Assembly (NCBI GenBank): GCA_011319805.1
Contig: SJRY01000077.1
Coordinates: forward strand, 213,535-277,534
Source of the DNA: Macrocybe gigantea
Taxonomy: Eukaryota; Basidiomycota; Agaricomycetes; Agaricales; Callistosporiaceae
Direction: 5' to 3'
DNA length: 64,000 bases
In this document: in pieces, positions 23,100-36,526 of the stretch
Numbering within the stretch: the stretch's first letter is position 1
How the letters are laid out: each line of letters opens with the position of its first letter
Notes under the pieces: model-generated
What the model was told of the DNA's origin: nothing
Database searches by the model: none
What the model saw: the letters and a program-made list of their open reading frames with translations, nothing else
Program-made: the position numbers and the translations under genes

Positions 23100-24480
23100 G
23101 CTTAAACTGCGAAAGAGGAAGAAGGGATACGTAGAACTGGAGCTCACGCTAGCTTGTCCCCAGCTCTGCCAACGCCGTCGCTTTTATGCTAGGCGGTGTG
23201 TACGAGCGATAAAATTAGATTCGGTCCCGGCAGGTTTAGAAATTCAGCAATCAGACAATGCCAGGCGCATGATACGTCAGCGGGCAAGTTTCTTTGCGAC
23301 TGAGCGCAAGTTCCGCTGGACGAGTATGAAAAAAAGAATCAAGATTGGCCTTATTTTTAGATGCTCCGAGCGCCGTGAAGAATCGTATGAACACTAGAGA
23401 TGAGTGAAGGCAGGTCAGGTGGGCGATTGCTGGCAGCCTAGACGTGTACGTCGAGGAAGTACTGCGGTTAATACCCGGAAACAGGAAATTCGTCGGCATA
23501 TAGGGCGGTACCTTTGATCAGAACATATGGAAGCTTGTTCTGACGACTGTGTACGACGACGAGGAAGAGGAGGGACTGTGAAAGGGCCAGCCGTATGCCA
23601 AATGCTGAAGGTGGAATCAGACGAAGTGCGAAAGCGCGTCTGGAGGACGGGTCACGTGTCATCTTGGACTCGGGGGTAGGGACAAGCAAACGGAGGAGGC
23701 AGACGTTATATTCTGTATGCGTTGAGAGTGGTATGTACATTGCGGAGTCGTGGTATTCGTATCAAGATGCTAAACACAAAAGACGACAAGAAAAAGCCAA
23801 CGATGCCTTTGCTCCTAGCCGTTCGCAGAGTGTTCCTGACGGATCAGCCACACACATGTCAATGGGGAAGGAGCGCGTGCGAAGGCGAGGGCCAGAGCAA
23901 AGTGCCAGCAAATCTAACTGAAGAATCAAGAAGGAATTTTGCGAGGATATACTTCGGATAGGGTCGTAATGTCAGTACATGTGCGAAAACACATGCATGT
24001 GAAAAAAGAAAACAATGACAGACCGTCAAAGGGAGTCCTGGATGCGATAGAGAGGGTATCGACGAGGCAAGAAAAAGAGAAAGAAATGTCTGGATCGGAC
24101 GACGTGCAAAAACACCAGAGTTCTTAGCGTAATGAGGGAGCAGGCAAGGATGAATGGATGTCGTCAAGGTCGTGCGGACGATAGCCTAGAAATAAACAAG
24201 TGCCAAATTTGAGTCATTGAGTGCTAGGATACGTGAACGTGAGAGCTTTTCGAGTAGATTGGATAAATACAAGCTTGATAGCAATCCCTTGAGAGCGATG
24301 GCGCGAATGAAGATGAAACGTTGAGGTGAGTGGAAAGACAATGTGGGACCATATTCGAGGAGCGGAAGCAACTCCGCCGAGGAGGCGGCAGTTTTTCGGA
24401 AAGGACGTCGAGGAAATGAGACGAGATGCAGAAGCTTGAGAACCTTCGTTACTTGTATACCATTGCTTATTGTTGCGAAC
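23100..24480. other. Promoter of the AA9 gene and intergenic DNA
   Basis: TATA-like CATAAAAG on the minus strand near 23188-23181. No gene supported in the remaining ~1.3 kb. Confidence 0.5.
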
Positions 24481-26544
24481 CTAGACCAAGTCCACGTACG
24501 CTTCAGCGCGTTTCAGATCGCTCGAAGTGACGTTGACGCCCTTGAAGTCTTCCAGCCACACGCCTGCAAGCCTACATCGGTCCAGGACACACCTCCAGAA
24601 CCGAATGATCTGCTTCGCGCGTACGGCGTTTCGTCGCGCCGCAACATACTCCTCGTAGCTCCGGCCGTCGCGGTAGTGATCATTGTTAAGAGCACCGCTC
24701 AATGCAGAACCATTGCCGCAGTGGGTCTGGGTCTGGTTGGCATGCAGGAGGTGCGTCTTCCACCACGTCGAGAGCGCAAATATGCCTCCCCGCCCAAGCG
24801 CGGCGATACCCGCGGAGCGTGCACGGCTACAGCTCGACTGCACGCTTCCGGCGCTGCCAGGCCGCTTAGTCGTTCGTGGAGCTGCAACACGTTCGTGCCG
24901 TTCGCACCGGCGGCGGTCATAAGTTCCTCCCAGGCGTCGAGCGACTCGCCAATGTCGACATCCGTGCTGAACCCGGCGGAGTCGGTCGCTGTCCCAACTC
25001 ATGTCACGGATGTACATTAGTGCGGGAAACGCATCGCGCTGAGCAAGCTGCTAATTTGCTCCATGAGCATAAAGAACGGCTGCTCGTGCGCTCCGTGCCA
25101 GCGTCATCCTCTTGGTCGAGGGCCGCCACAGACCCGGTAACACTGCCAGTGTGAAATGACGATGAGGGCGAGGAGGCGGCGAGGCTCCAGTCGTCGAGGA
25201 GGCGCTTGTCAATGTCACGGATGCCGATGAATTTGAGCGTTGGGTGGGACGGTAACAAGACATGTGGTGCGATCCAATCAGGGTGTTGCCAGTTCCATTC
25301 GGCGTCGGCACTACATATGAACTGCACGAGGTTCGGACACCACGACGCAAGTGGGATGGCACGCGCAAAGGCGTGCGGGTGGGACGGGGTGGTGAGTAGT
25401 GCTCTTCAATCATGGACGAGGAATGGCCGAGTTCGAGCTGGTGCAACTTGGGTCCGTGCACGATGAAGAACTGCGAGAAGCCGGAAGAGGCGTAGGAAAA
25501 GTCAGCTGAAAGGACAGAGAGATTGCGCAAGGCTGGCATCTCCCAGGTCGAGAGGATTTGAAAGGTAGCGTTGTCGAGGGTGACTTTGAGCGAGCGCAGA
25601 GCGGGGAGCGTCAGAGGCGCGTTGCAAGCATCGTCGAACTGGGCAAAGGAAGAAGATGACGCGACGAAGCGCAAATGAGTGGAGCAGAATGTCAGCTCCA
25701 GAAATTCCAGATTATGCACGATGGTGTCCAATCCAGGGGTCATGGTCAGAGTTTGGATGTAGGGGACGGCACGATCTCCGTCACGGTCATAATTTGTCCA
25801 GGAGAGCCTTTGAGGGAATTTCCGGGTCGCGCAAGAGCGGAAAGCAGCTGCTCGGGAGAGGTGCGGGGGTTGCAGGATTCTTCGTATAAGTTTCGCCGGA
25901 CGGAACGGTGATCGGAGTATACAGTCAAGCGAGGCGCGTAATCCAAAATGGTGCGAAGGTCGGTCGGACAGCATTTTTCCAGGGCAGGTGTCTCTATGTG
26001 GAGGCGCCGGATGTACTTGCCCTTGTTCTCTCCAGAGTTTGTTCGAGCTGCTGCTGCTGCTGCAGGGATGACGCGAGTGCCTTGGCCTGGCTGGCTTTGC
26101 TGATCCAGATGAACTCGTAGAGGACCTCCTGGGCATAATCATGCCAAGCTCGGCAGACGAGAGTGAAGAAAGCTTTTTGGCGCATGATGGCACGGTAGTA
26201 GGCTAGACGGTAGCGGAGATGAGAATGAGAATGCGGTAGTGTGAGAAAAGAGATGGCGTCCGAGGACGGGGTGAGAGAAGAGCAAAAGAGAATGGGTCAA
26301 GCGGGGACTGGGCGAAGGGATGCATGGGTGGAAACGGCGGGGAACTGGCATAACGCATGATGGCGATCCATAGCTCGGGCGGTAAGTCGGAAGGCGCCCT
26401 AGTCGGGACGGCGGCGAACTTGCCCAATGGCAGTTTCGCACTTCTGAAAGCGTGGTCAGTAATAATCCGGAGCAATGAGGATGAATGGAGTGAAGAAAAA
26501 GGAAAAGAGATCTCTTTGCGGGTCAGAGAAGGGCGCTGGCCCAA
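24481..26544 (-). CDS. F-box protein, several apparent 1-nt frame breaks
   Basis: The F-box begins near 26380 with [15 protein letters not shown]; after an intron the second half reads [22 protein letters not shown]-like parts follow: [62 protein letters not shown], then [15 protein letters not shown], and a C-terminus ending AEAYVDLV at 24481. Such proteins are substrate receptors of SCF ubiquitin ligases. These parts lie in rotating frames: breaks near 26030 (GGG), 25840, 25395 (CCCC) and 25028 (CCC) are each repaired by one added base. Either a sequencing problem or a decaying gene; same-direction shifts favour the former. The start is not resolved. Confidence 0.65.
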
Positions 26545-27415
26545 TGACGAGGCAATAAACTACGGGATGGTCGATTCTCTTCGACGGCGCGAGGACGAAA
26601 TAACAGAAATTAGCTAATGGGGCAATGCTCACAATTTTTGACGAGAACGTCGCACGTTTAACACCATCGGTCGAAACGTCGAGGGTTACGCACAAGCGAC
26701 GTCTAATGGTGGAGTGGGTCGCTTCTAAGCAACTTGGTGTAGAGAAATATAGCTCGGAGAAGGGCAGCGCGGACGGAATGATTGTCTGGCGCTGCAGAAC
26801 GGTGAAAAGGCTGCCTTGGGAGTGGTGGAGAATGGTAGACGGAGGAGCGGAAGTAGAGGGACAAAAGCAAGCCAATTTGAGGATGCGCTGGAAGGGCACG
26901 TGCCGGTCGGTTACATGGGTGTTGCTTCCCTCCGCAACTAACGGCCGTTGACTTGATCAGAAGCAGAATACGCCCACTGTTACTTTCTTCGAATCTTCCA
27001 TTCATGCCTCGGCTGTTGTAGAGCATTCGGGAGCCTTCATTCGAGATTCAAAATTCAGGACGTTTGAATAATTCATTTCCGTCGCTCTCACTGAAAGGTT
27101 GCCGTGTACTCAAAAGCGAAATTTGAACAGAATCCCGGTCCGAGTTTCTGTGACGAATTTTTAAGAATGTTCGACTCTTGCCCGTCCCGGAACACACATG
27201 CACACCGATCTCGCAGAAACTTCCGTGCACATCAGCAGTCGTGAGACTCCGACAATTCCAAGCTCCGTTGTGGCCGAAAAAGGCAAACACTAGGTCATCG
27301 CACTCCAGCCAGTGCAATGCAAAATGACGTCGGTGTCATCATCAATGTAGTCGCGTTCTGCTATAAGGATAACCTACCCATTCCTTGCCTCCTTTCATTC
27401 CCTCCCATTCTGACA
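26545..27415. other. Intergenic region
   Basis: No supported gene. Divergent spacer between the F-box gene and the HAM1-like gene, so it probably holds both promoters. Confidence 0.4.
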
Positions 27416-30404
27416 ATGTCGCTCCCACCCACCACCAAAGAGATCAGCGACAAACCCGGTCCCACCGCCGTTGTCGATCCAGTCAACAAGCAGGCCAAGG
27501 ACGCCGACATCGACAGAAAGGTCAGCATCGCATTGTCGCGTCGTTTGCATTGCTCAATCTTGCTGCTGCAGATCCGCCTGTATGGCGTCATTCAAGCCTT
27601 TCGTCTCGGCCGTCTCCCTCAAACAAGCAGATCGACAAGACGCTCAAGTATGTACTCGACAACTCGCCTGTCGACACCGAAAAGCTTTCGCACGACGGAA
27701 AGAAGCTCATCCAAGACATGCGCGACATCATCGAGACTTCGCGTGTCATGGTCCGCGAAAAGAATGCAGACGAACTCTTTCAGCAGTTCATCTGGCATAC
27801 GCGCCAGGTCGACACCGAGGGCATCAAGGGCAGAGTCACCGGCGGTGTCGAGGCGCCTGACAAGGAAAAGCTCATAAGCGACAATCATCAAGGTGCGTTG
27901 TCGTACAAAGTATGCTTATATGCGCATATAATGACCTCCTTCACATCTCAGCTGTCCGACATCTACGAACCCTCCTCTCCCTTGTGCTCACCAACTCAGA
28001 AGTTCGCAAGCTACTCTCCGACTTTTCCACCATTGGACGCGATCTTCTGTCCATCACCGCCCAAAAGGCATCCGAGCTAGTCGCACCTAGCCAGGAGGAG
28101 CTGAAGCGCGTAGACGAGAGCGCTCCGAGTGATCAATTTATTACGGAGGGCGGAAAATTCGCCGGCAAGGATGACATTCCAGTTCTTGAGGCTGGCATTC
28201 CGGGGAGCGGCGCGACAGCAAAGCAGGATCTTAACAACGGCGAGGCGCGTATCAAGGACGAAAGCGGGAAGGAGCACGCCGCAAGCGATGTTTTCGAGAA
28301 GGGAAAGGAAAAAGTATCCGAAGCGAAGGATAGGGCTCGCGGACATGCAGAAGGCGTCAACGGCGACGTTCAAGGCCATAGTGAGGTCAGCAGCGGTGAA
28401 GAGGCGGATGCCAAGAAGCGAAGCTTGATGGATCGAATGAGAGATGCGAAGGTGGCATATATGCGTCACTTTACTCTTATTACTTTCTACTGATTGGATG
28501 CTTAGGATAATCTAGCTGACCGCGTTCCCCAAGAACACAAGGATCGTCTCGACAGAAGCAAGAGATTTCTGACAGAGGAGTACTTTCCCGAAGAACGTCG
28601 TGACCAGTTCATTTTCAGAGGCAAAAAAGTTCTTGATTTTCCTCCCTTCACATCATAATAGGAATTGACCTTGTCCAAGGTCATAATCGAGTGCCAAAAG
28701 CACGAAAATTACCAGCAATCCATCAAGTGGTTTTTGGGGTACTTCGAGAAATATGGCCAACGTGGAAAAGACATGATTGCTCAAGGTCAAGAAGGCGTGC
28801 AAAGTGCGACAGACGTACGTTTTCAATTCCTTTTTCTCGTTAATTACATATCTTCCCGCAGGAAAAGGCCTTGAACAACGCCATCACCGAGATTCGAACC
28901 CTGCTCGAGAGATTCGCAAACGGCCGGAGCATGAACATTATCGCGGACGCCTTCAACGCTTTGGCTGATGACGCCAAACGCGACGAAGGTCTCAGTAATT
29001 GGTTCAAAGATGTCGACGTCTATGTTCGCAAGGTGCTCCTCGAGCCCGGATACGTCTTGGAGGAGGATTGCAACGGTCAAGCAAATCAATTGAAGGAGAT
29101 TGGACGCCAGTTCTATGATGAAAAGTACAAGCCTCACTTTGACAACTTGTTCGATAGCATTGGGAGCTGGTTCTCGGCCATGGGTGATGATCCCGTAGGT
29201 GGATTACCAATATACAAGTTCCAAGTTTCTCATGCACATTCTTCTTTAGCTGAATGTCAGGTTTGGTCAAGATTGGCAACGTCTGACTCGGAACCTGCTA
29301 TTCGATAGCGAGGGCAGCCTGAAGTTCAAGACGGAGTTGTGGAACGACATCCGGAAAATCATCCTTCCACAGATCGTCGACAAAGTAAGCCATCTTTAGA
29401 ATCTCATTGACGGTACATTGACAGCCGTACATTAGGTCGGCTACATCCCTATCCCCCGCATCGAATACACTGACGAAGGACTCGATCTCGTCGTCGAAAA
29501 CCTGACTTTATCCGGTCGCAATCTATTTCCAAACATCATTTCCCTCGAAGCGCACAACTATGTCAAGTTCAGTCCATACAACGCGATCCAAGACGAGTCC
29601 CATCATAGATTCACAATCTCCTTTGGTCAAATGCAAGCGGACATGCGCGACGTCGCCTTCTATTTCAAGAAGAAGACTGGTATGCCTAGAATGACGGACT
29701 CTGGGCTCGCGGACGTCGTCATCGGCGGTCAGGGGTTGCACGTACGTCATGACTGCGAATTTTCTGCTGTCAACTTTACGGGGTTTCTCCTCATAGGCAC
29801 ACGTAGTTCTAGTCAGCGCTGGAAAAGATCGGACATCTGTCTTCAAGATCCACGACATCCATGTTAAAGTGGAATCGTTGAAGTTCAGCATCCGTGATTC
29901 CAAGCACGACTTGTTGTACAAGACCCTCAAACCTTTGGCTACGGGCCTTGTCAAGAGGCAAATACAAAAAGCGATTGCGGATGCGATTCAGACAGGCCTT
30001 GAATATGTTGACGGACAGCTTGTCGCTGTGCGGGATAAGATGGAGGCCGCACACACGGAAGAGGGAAAGAGCAAGACAGAAGCCCTTCAGGAGGTTCATA
30101 CTCTTCTCAACCATGTGATTGCCTCACAGCGCTCATAGCATCGTACAGCTCTTCCAGCGACAGAAAGATGAGGTGTCGACAAAGTCAGTGACCAGCGGCG
30201 GTTCACAATTCAAAGTCGTCTCGAACAAGCGCAATTCGATTCTGTCCAGTACAGGCCATCCTGCTGGGTGGGTCAACCGAACCACTGAAAAGGATGAGCT
30301 TGCGTCCAAGGGCGAAGAGTGGCGTTCTGAAGCGTGAGCATGTCTCCATACCTCTTCTGGCAAGTCGGTTCTAACGAAGTCCTTTCAGCTTTAATATCGT
30401 CTAA
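27416..30404 (+). CDS. HAM1-like lipid-binding-fold protein
   Basis: Eleven exons: 27416-27520, 27572-27892, 27952-28451, 28506-28628, 28662-28814, 28862-29194, 29250-29384, 29436-29741, 29797-30093, 30149-30333 and 30389-30404; 824 residues if one missing base is allowed. The N-terminal half (RKIRLYGVIQAFRLGRLP, then NKQIDKTLKYVLDNSPVD, KKLIQDMRDIIETSR) and C-terminal half (FTISFGQMQADMRDVAFYFK, VKVESLKFSIRDSKHD) match HAM1-type proteins, named for hyphal anastomosis and carrying a C-terminal domain related to BPI-type lipid-binding proteins. The two N-terminal motifs are in different frames; one added base at 27614-27621 (CTCCCTC) fixes this. A charged insert (28200-28430) is variable in the family. 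Confidence 0.88.
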
Positions 30405-30728
30405 GTCTGCCGGCCATTCTACTTCTCGTTGTCTCCGTTCCTTCAATAATGCCGTGCTATGCCTATTACGAATTTATGATTTACTTGGGCTATGACTTCC
30501 TTTTCAATACCAAAATTCCGACTAGCCGATGTTCAGGTTCTGATAGCTTGGTTATACGGGAAACTAGAGTACCTTCGTTGTTTTATAATACGACGTTCCA
30601 ATTCCTTCGGGCATGAATGAGAATCAGAGCGAAACAGCGAATCTAAACTGAATTATCTCTGCGCTGTAAAGTGACCAAGATCCGGGTGGTATACATATGT
30701 AAATTCTGCAAGTTGGTATAGCATAGGG

Positions 30729-32430
30729 TTAGCCGTTAATAGATCCCTTGTCCCGGGTAGTAGATATAGCATCAGTGCTCGGGGAGTGCAGGTTGGTGAT
30801 GGTGTTCTCGGGATCATGAACGGTCGCAGTCTTGACGCTCTCCCGTTCGTCATCTCCGTGACCCTTCCTCCCCTTGGTAGAGCCGGTCGTCGCGCTCATC
30901 TCGATCGTGTTTTCCAGTGCCCGGGAATCGTACTCCTGAATGCGGGTCGAACGTCGCTGGGCTGAGGCGAACACCATGTCGCTGACCTCCTTCGTTACCT
31001 CGTGCGTATCCCACAGCGACTTTTGCAGCTCGACGAGGACGACTATGGCAGTTGGATACATTCCCTGGAGGGTGATGAAGGTGTGACTCTAGTGATTTGA
31101 CAGGTACAAAGGACCTACGATTGCCTGTTGGATTACGGCATTGACTGCTTCGACGGCGATGAAAGAGCCTGAGCTGAAGCTCCCTCCGTAGATTGGAATG
31201 GCTTGGAAGGTCTGGTTAAAAAGCGATGAATGACGACGAGACAATCGGAAAAAGAGCGGGACATACGTAGAGAGCGATATAGATAGAGCCGGATTCAACT
31301 AGGAGGGTCAGTATTTTCTCGACTTGGGTCCTTCTACGAGCGTTGCCTAGGAATCGTGTCATGCTCCGTCTGAATTGCCTGAAAGAGAAGACAGCAGAAT
31401 GTCGTGGCTTGAGGGTAAAGTCGAGTATAGAGATATGAAAGAATTGCGAACCATGTTTTGTAAAAGATCAAGCCCGTGCAGAGGATGTTGGTCGCGTACG
31501 ACAGGCTGAAGCTGATCGTGTCTGCCTTGGCGCACGACTGTGAGCCGACGGAGCCCGCCGAGGGGTTAGGATCTAGCAACGCCCAGCCGGTTTTGATGTC
31601 GCAGCCGAGCTCATAGAACGCAGCGACTGCCGTTTGTATCAGGTACATGAAGCGTGACGTGCAATACAATTCGCGATGAGAAGGCGTGAGAGCGTGGCGG
31701 ATTGGCGAGGACAGGTTGTTTTGCCATGTCAGTCAAAAGATGGGAACGACTTGAATGAGATTTGGAGCGAACGTACCCACGGAGCCTGTCCACGTTAAAA
31801 TCGGAAATAATAGAATCCGGCGAGCGCGCTGATAGAGCGCCCATGTACGCCAGATGACGACGCTGTCTCCGAGGGCGAGCTATCGCACCAACATGAAGGC
31901 AATAAAAGATGGCGTCGGTCAGCAGAAATTCAAACACGGGAGAAGTGGGCTCACGAGAAAGATGAACAACATCTCACCGGTCCAGACAAGGTTTTCCACT
32001 TTGATGTCGGCCCGGTCCTCTTTCTCCTGTAGGCTCTGATTCGGATCGTTGATCATGACGATCTGGAGACGTTGGATCAAGTCCGCGATGTCCATGGCCA
32101 GGAACAGGCTGGATGCCAGGAACATGACGATGGTGACCAGCAGGAGGAATATTCCTCCCTTGGACCTCAGACGGTTTCGACTGGGCAGAGCACATTGGGG
32201 TCAGTCATCCGTTAGTTATGTGATCTAAAGAAGCAGCTTATACCAGAGGATGGTCGTTGAAAACGATATCAAAATCAAGTAGATTCCTAAGACGAGGATT
32301 AGTGAAAGTGCAGAGACTGCAGACGCAAAAGCGCCGGCGTACCATACAAAACCGTCTCGACGGCGATTCGTACTACTTTGACTATGAACAAGAACCCAAT
32401 GTGCGGCAGGACTTCCGCGTCGCTCGCCAT
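30729..32430 (-). CDS. Seven-helix fungal integral membrane protein
   Basis: Start ATG at 32430 (MASDAEVLPHIGFLFIVK); stop at 30729-30731. Exons separated by short introns give successive hydrophobic segments: YLILISFSTTIL, GGIFLLLVTIVMFLASSLFLA, GEMLFIFLLALGDSVVIWRTW, then ARRILLFPILTWTGSV, a helix near 31650, SLSYATNILCTGLIFYKTW, and FIAVEAVNAVIQQAIV. The hydrophilic C-tail carries SMVFASAQRR-type and Ser/Thr-rich sequence. The DSVVIWRTWALYQ motif is typical of a large agaricomycete family of unknown function. The segment 32260-32430 includes the first two exons. Confidence 0.7.
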
Positions 32431-32914
32431 TCGCGATTTGGACTGTGGCTTGTATCCCGGTGTAGAACAGGGATCAGGAAGATCGGACGATCATATGGGT
32501 GAAGGCGTCGTTTTAATGGAGGGAGAAAAGTCCTTTTTATGACCCCCCAAACATAGCCTACCGAAACGATGCAGCAATGCCATCACTTGGAAGTTGGCAC
32601 GCGCTTGGAGCAGATTGACAGAATCTTGGGAAGGGCGAGCCGGAAATGGAACGGTCCAATGGGAACGATCCAGAGCTATGCAGACACGGCCACCTCTGGA
32701 ATCAACGCGTCAGAATTCGGAACAAGCAGTTGACGACCACAATGATCTCCACGTGATAGACGGTTGTAAATTAGCACCCACAAGACGACTCGGACCCATC
32801 ATTCTGTTACGACTGACCAACGGTTGACGTGGATGAGTTGTATTATATTATACAAAGACAACATGTACATGTAATTGAAAAGCGAATCAGATGTTAAACG
32901 AACTGTTGTGTTAC

Positions 32915-33507
32915 TTATATGTTTCCAATAAGGGCGTGCATTTCACGTCCCTGGAAATCGCAGACAGGGAGAATGCTCTTCTTGTGTTTTGTTGCTTGTG
33001 CGTCTGCAAACAGTGAACCCGCCCTCCAAATGGCATGCATACCACGAACATTCGCTGCTTCGTCTGTTAGTAGTACGCCCTTCGACATGAGGGCCTGTGA
33101 AAGTGGCGAGTGGTTCGCCTTGTAGCAGCCAAACGAGTGATCTGTGTGCGCAAACTCACTTCCACTGTGTGTATGACGCACTGTCGACTTCCCCAATGGC
33201 GAAGATAGAACCGGTCTTTGTGCACCTCTTTCAATATCTTCCTGAATTTGGCATTATCGCGTACTTCTCCGAGGTATAACAGCGATATCGGGGTCTCGTA
33301 GGTCGACAGTGTCACTGACTTCCATTTCCTAGTCTGAGCGTTCGTGTAATAGAGTCTTCCCCCGGAGAACAACCTCATTATCTGTCCTCGAGGAATCGCT
33401 AAGAGGGCCGTATGGAAGCGATCGTTGCCGCTATCGATAGAATTTCGCGGATAGAAGGCCAGATAAAGATGTTGGTGGATCCCGGGTAACGACGATACCG
33501 CAAGCAT
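32915..33507 (-). CDS. DUF6914-like small protein
   Basis: Two exons, 33160-33507 and 32915-33094; GTGAGT donor, CACAG acceptor, phases fit, 175 residues. The N-terminus HLYLAFYPRN with RFHTALLAIPRG fits a family of small agaricomycete proteins that begin LYIAFYAR and continue with HxALL. The middle YETPISLLYLGEVRDNAKFRKIL matches the family plan; a family Cys/Trp motif corresponds to the SRQCVIHTVE segment. The C-terminus ends GREMHALIGNI. No enzymatic role known to me. Recognition is from pattern memory, so moderate confidence. Confidence 0.6.
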
Positions 33508-33751
33508 GAGTGTATCAAGATCACTACCGTTCGCGCTCTGAATGGAGTCCAGAGCACCTGGGAAGCGAGTTCTGTTGGGCGGATTGTCAGAAAGGGAATT
33601 TGGGATACCTGTGCAATTTTCCGTGGCGCACTCGATATTAATTCCTCTCTGTACCTTGAAAGAGTCCTGATCAATCCGTGCAATCTGAAAGTTTTGAAGA
33701 CGCTAGTCGGCTGACGCCTGCTTTAACTGATGGCAACAAGCAATCGGTCAG

Positions 33752-34162
33752 TTATAGAACAAGAAAACTTCCAAATTGACGAGACCTTATTTTATACGAG
33801 AACGCCTCACCTCCTGGCTTCCTTTCGTTGATCAGGCGTTGATGTGGGAGAGGGAATGGATCGTTCCTGAGCGATATGGCGCAGATGACATCCCACACTC
33901 CAGGCGGATTGACGGTCACACGCCGTTCGTGGGCGCTGCTTCTGTGAATATCACACCTCGCGCTGATGTTTACTGCCTCCTGTAGGGGGGGTGAATTGGA
34001 AGAAATTGGCGGTTCTTCAAAAAGTGACCTTTGAAGATGCCAACTCGGGGCTATCATGTCATCAGGTCGCACTAAAACGTGGAGATGATAATGGTGATCA
34101 AGGCTGATGGTGGGAATTTGATTTCTTTCCCTAGGTTGGACGCGGCGTCGCTTTCCAGACAT
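33752..34162 (-). CDS. Small hypothetical protein, doubtful
   Basis: A single frame of about 136 codons from ATG at 34162 to 33752, with a basic start (MSGKRRRVQPRER) and HYHLHVLVRP. No domain recognised, no introns seen. Could be chance. Confidence 0.25.
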   Translation of the reverse strand: MSGKRRRVQPRERNQIPTISLDHHYHLHVLVRPDDMIAPSWHLQRSLFEEPPISSNSPPLQEAVNISARCDIHRSSAHERRVTVNPPGVWDVICAISLRNDPFPLPHQRLINERKPGGEAFSYKIRSRQFGSFLVL

Positions 34163-34168
34163 CGACAC

Positions 34169-36526
34169 TTAGGATACCTTAGTCCCTTGCATCATTGCAG
34201 GCTATTTCCAGAGTAAAGATGGATGTCTCCATTGTACCGCGGTGGTTGTCGGAGGGATGACGTCCTGTATGTTCACCACGAACACGATACACGACCAGGG
34301 TGTGAGGATTATGGTCACCTCACATTTGGCACGGCCTTTCTAGTTACAGCACGGCCTTTTGTAGCACATAGTTTGCATCAGATTACTTGTATTTGTAGCT
34401 CACAGACATTTGGACCATTCAGATTGTACTTACCTCTCCTTTTTGTCAAACGAACGCAGTGTATTTCTCAGTTCTCCCTTTCAGTTTCGCTGCTCGATTC
34501 TCCTGCCCATCACACAGGGGATCCCACGGGGGCGATAACACGATGATATTGAAGGATATAGTCTTTAACTGTGATGCAGCCAAAGAAATAGTGCAGGTTT
34601 GCGATCCGTACAACAGAGGTACTGACGCCTACACACTTGTCCTTGTGATGTATATACCTATCCTTTTGGTCTCGTCTTACATATAGTGCACATTACCTTA
34701 CAGATCATACTGCTGTTTTCCCTTACCTTAGAATATATGTTCCCATTAAAGCTATTGCTAAGCTTTCACCTGGCATGATCGTCAATATAGATCTTAGAAC
34801 TCATTTGGTGCCGCACTGTCTTTCTATATCCTTGTCAATGAACAAAGTATATTCATGGCTGCGTTGTATGGTCTGCATCTAGAATAATGTGATAATGCAT
34901 GGAGAACACTAGTTCTCTTCCTTTTGCTCATACTTAATCGACATTAATCAACAAGAATTCGAGTCACTAGACATGCCACCTTTCGTTTCAAGAGAGGAGA
35001 GCCAAATCACTGCGCAGAAAATGCGAGGGATCGGATGAGGAAAAGACCTCTGAAAGATGCGACCATGCGTCGCACGCAAAGTTCAGCCCAAACTTCTTGG
35101 CCAAGAAATGACTTCGTATCCAGTACCTTACATTCTCTTGCTCCCCAGAAGCAGTCTGGTCGCCATCACCTTCATGAACGAGACGCACCATCCGATTGGT
35201 ACGACTCTCGAAAGCTCAAGTCGAGCGCCCGGACCTCCTTGCTTCACCTATATGGGGATCGTTCATCGCCATGTCCATGAATGATTCCAATCACTCAGGA
35301 TCATCTGACGTTTTTCAGATTTTCCTGTACAAACTACCTCTGCTGACATGTACACTGGTCGAGTAAACGTCATTGGAAATGGACAGGGGCGTCTTAAAAA
35401 TATCTCTTCGACCTTTGTGTGCATGTACGGTGGACATTGCCAACATATAAAGCATACATGAATTTATTGCAACGATCTGTGAACACAGAAGGTTAAAGAG
35501 CATTCCCAGTCAACATTGGCATGACCGTTGATTATCTTTGTCTTGGCTTCATATGTCTGTAGAGCAAAAATTTCAAAATCTTCGACTTGAATTACACTGA
35601 TATCCGCACCTACTCGCCTGGCTTGATTTTCATACTGCGAATTGGTGTAAGAAAGCCGTGATTTGCCTGATTTCCGCTTGCAGTGCCTTTTTCTCTGCTC
35701 TGCAGACAGCGAAAAGCATGGATACGGCAATCCATCTTAGGTCGTCTGCTACCAAATGCGCTTCTCGGGTATAGCTATCATCTGGAGCGCTCGGGATTTT
35801 CACGATAAAAACATGATGAACAGATGATCGAAGATCTGCTCGATCCCTCGCCGTCGAAATCTTGCTGAAAAGCAGTTATATCCGGAAGATTCTATGATGA
35901 GGGTCACGATGCATATGAATCTGGCGAATAAAGAAAAGTTTCTAGACTTGTTGAAGCATGACCACTGCAGATCTTGACGGAGTTAACCGCATTGTGATGG
36001 TGACATTCATGTTGTTCAGCTTTCCCAAAAAGAAGGTCTTACAAATGTGGCGCAGTAAATAGCTTGACCACAGCATTGCCTACCTTGATACGGACATCGC
36101 CAGGCTGAGATAGGAAAGCAATACGCGCATTGCCACAGGCATATTCCTCATCATGGGCATTGCCCAGTTACATAAAAATCATGAAGGGTGACACCATTTT
36201 CAGTCGCCTGCCATCAAACTGACTCGTGCCCGTCCAAGGACATGTTTGGCCTCGTGGCCTTCTCTTGCTTCAAATTCAGCACCTAATTCGAGACGGCTCT
36301 CATTTTCTTCTCCGAATAATCCCGTTTCTTTCCCGGTGAAAGAAATTCTGGCCACACGGGCGTAGAAAGAGGCCATAGACAACCATCAATAGACGGTCTG
36401 ACTGCGGCGCTGGCAGTGGGCAGTGCCACAATAAATAGGTAGGCCAAGGGACAACCAGGTTTTTTTTGTTCTCGTCTTGAACTATTCCCTTTTCCTCTCT
36501 TACGCCTGAGGCTACAGGTTGACGGC
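34169..36526. other. Gene-poor interval of about 2.35 kb
   Basis: Only short, unrelated frames on both strands. AT-rich with several TATA-like and poly-pyrimidine tracts. No transposon ends, tandem repeat or RNA gene seen. The last 100 bases hold the promoter of the gene at 36527 (AATAAATAG near 36430). Confidence 0.5.

Noticed and set aside
27572..27660. Alternative intron to explain the HAM1-like frame change
   Set aside because: No GT...AG or GC...AG pair lies between the two conserved motifs, which are only a few bases apart, so a missing base is simpler.
34223..35284. Several short frames in the gene-poor interval
   Set aside because: They overlap on both strands, lack signal peptides, domains or plausible introns, and resemble chance.
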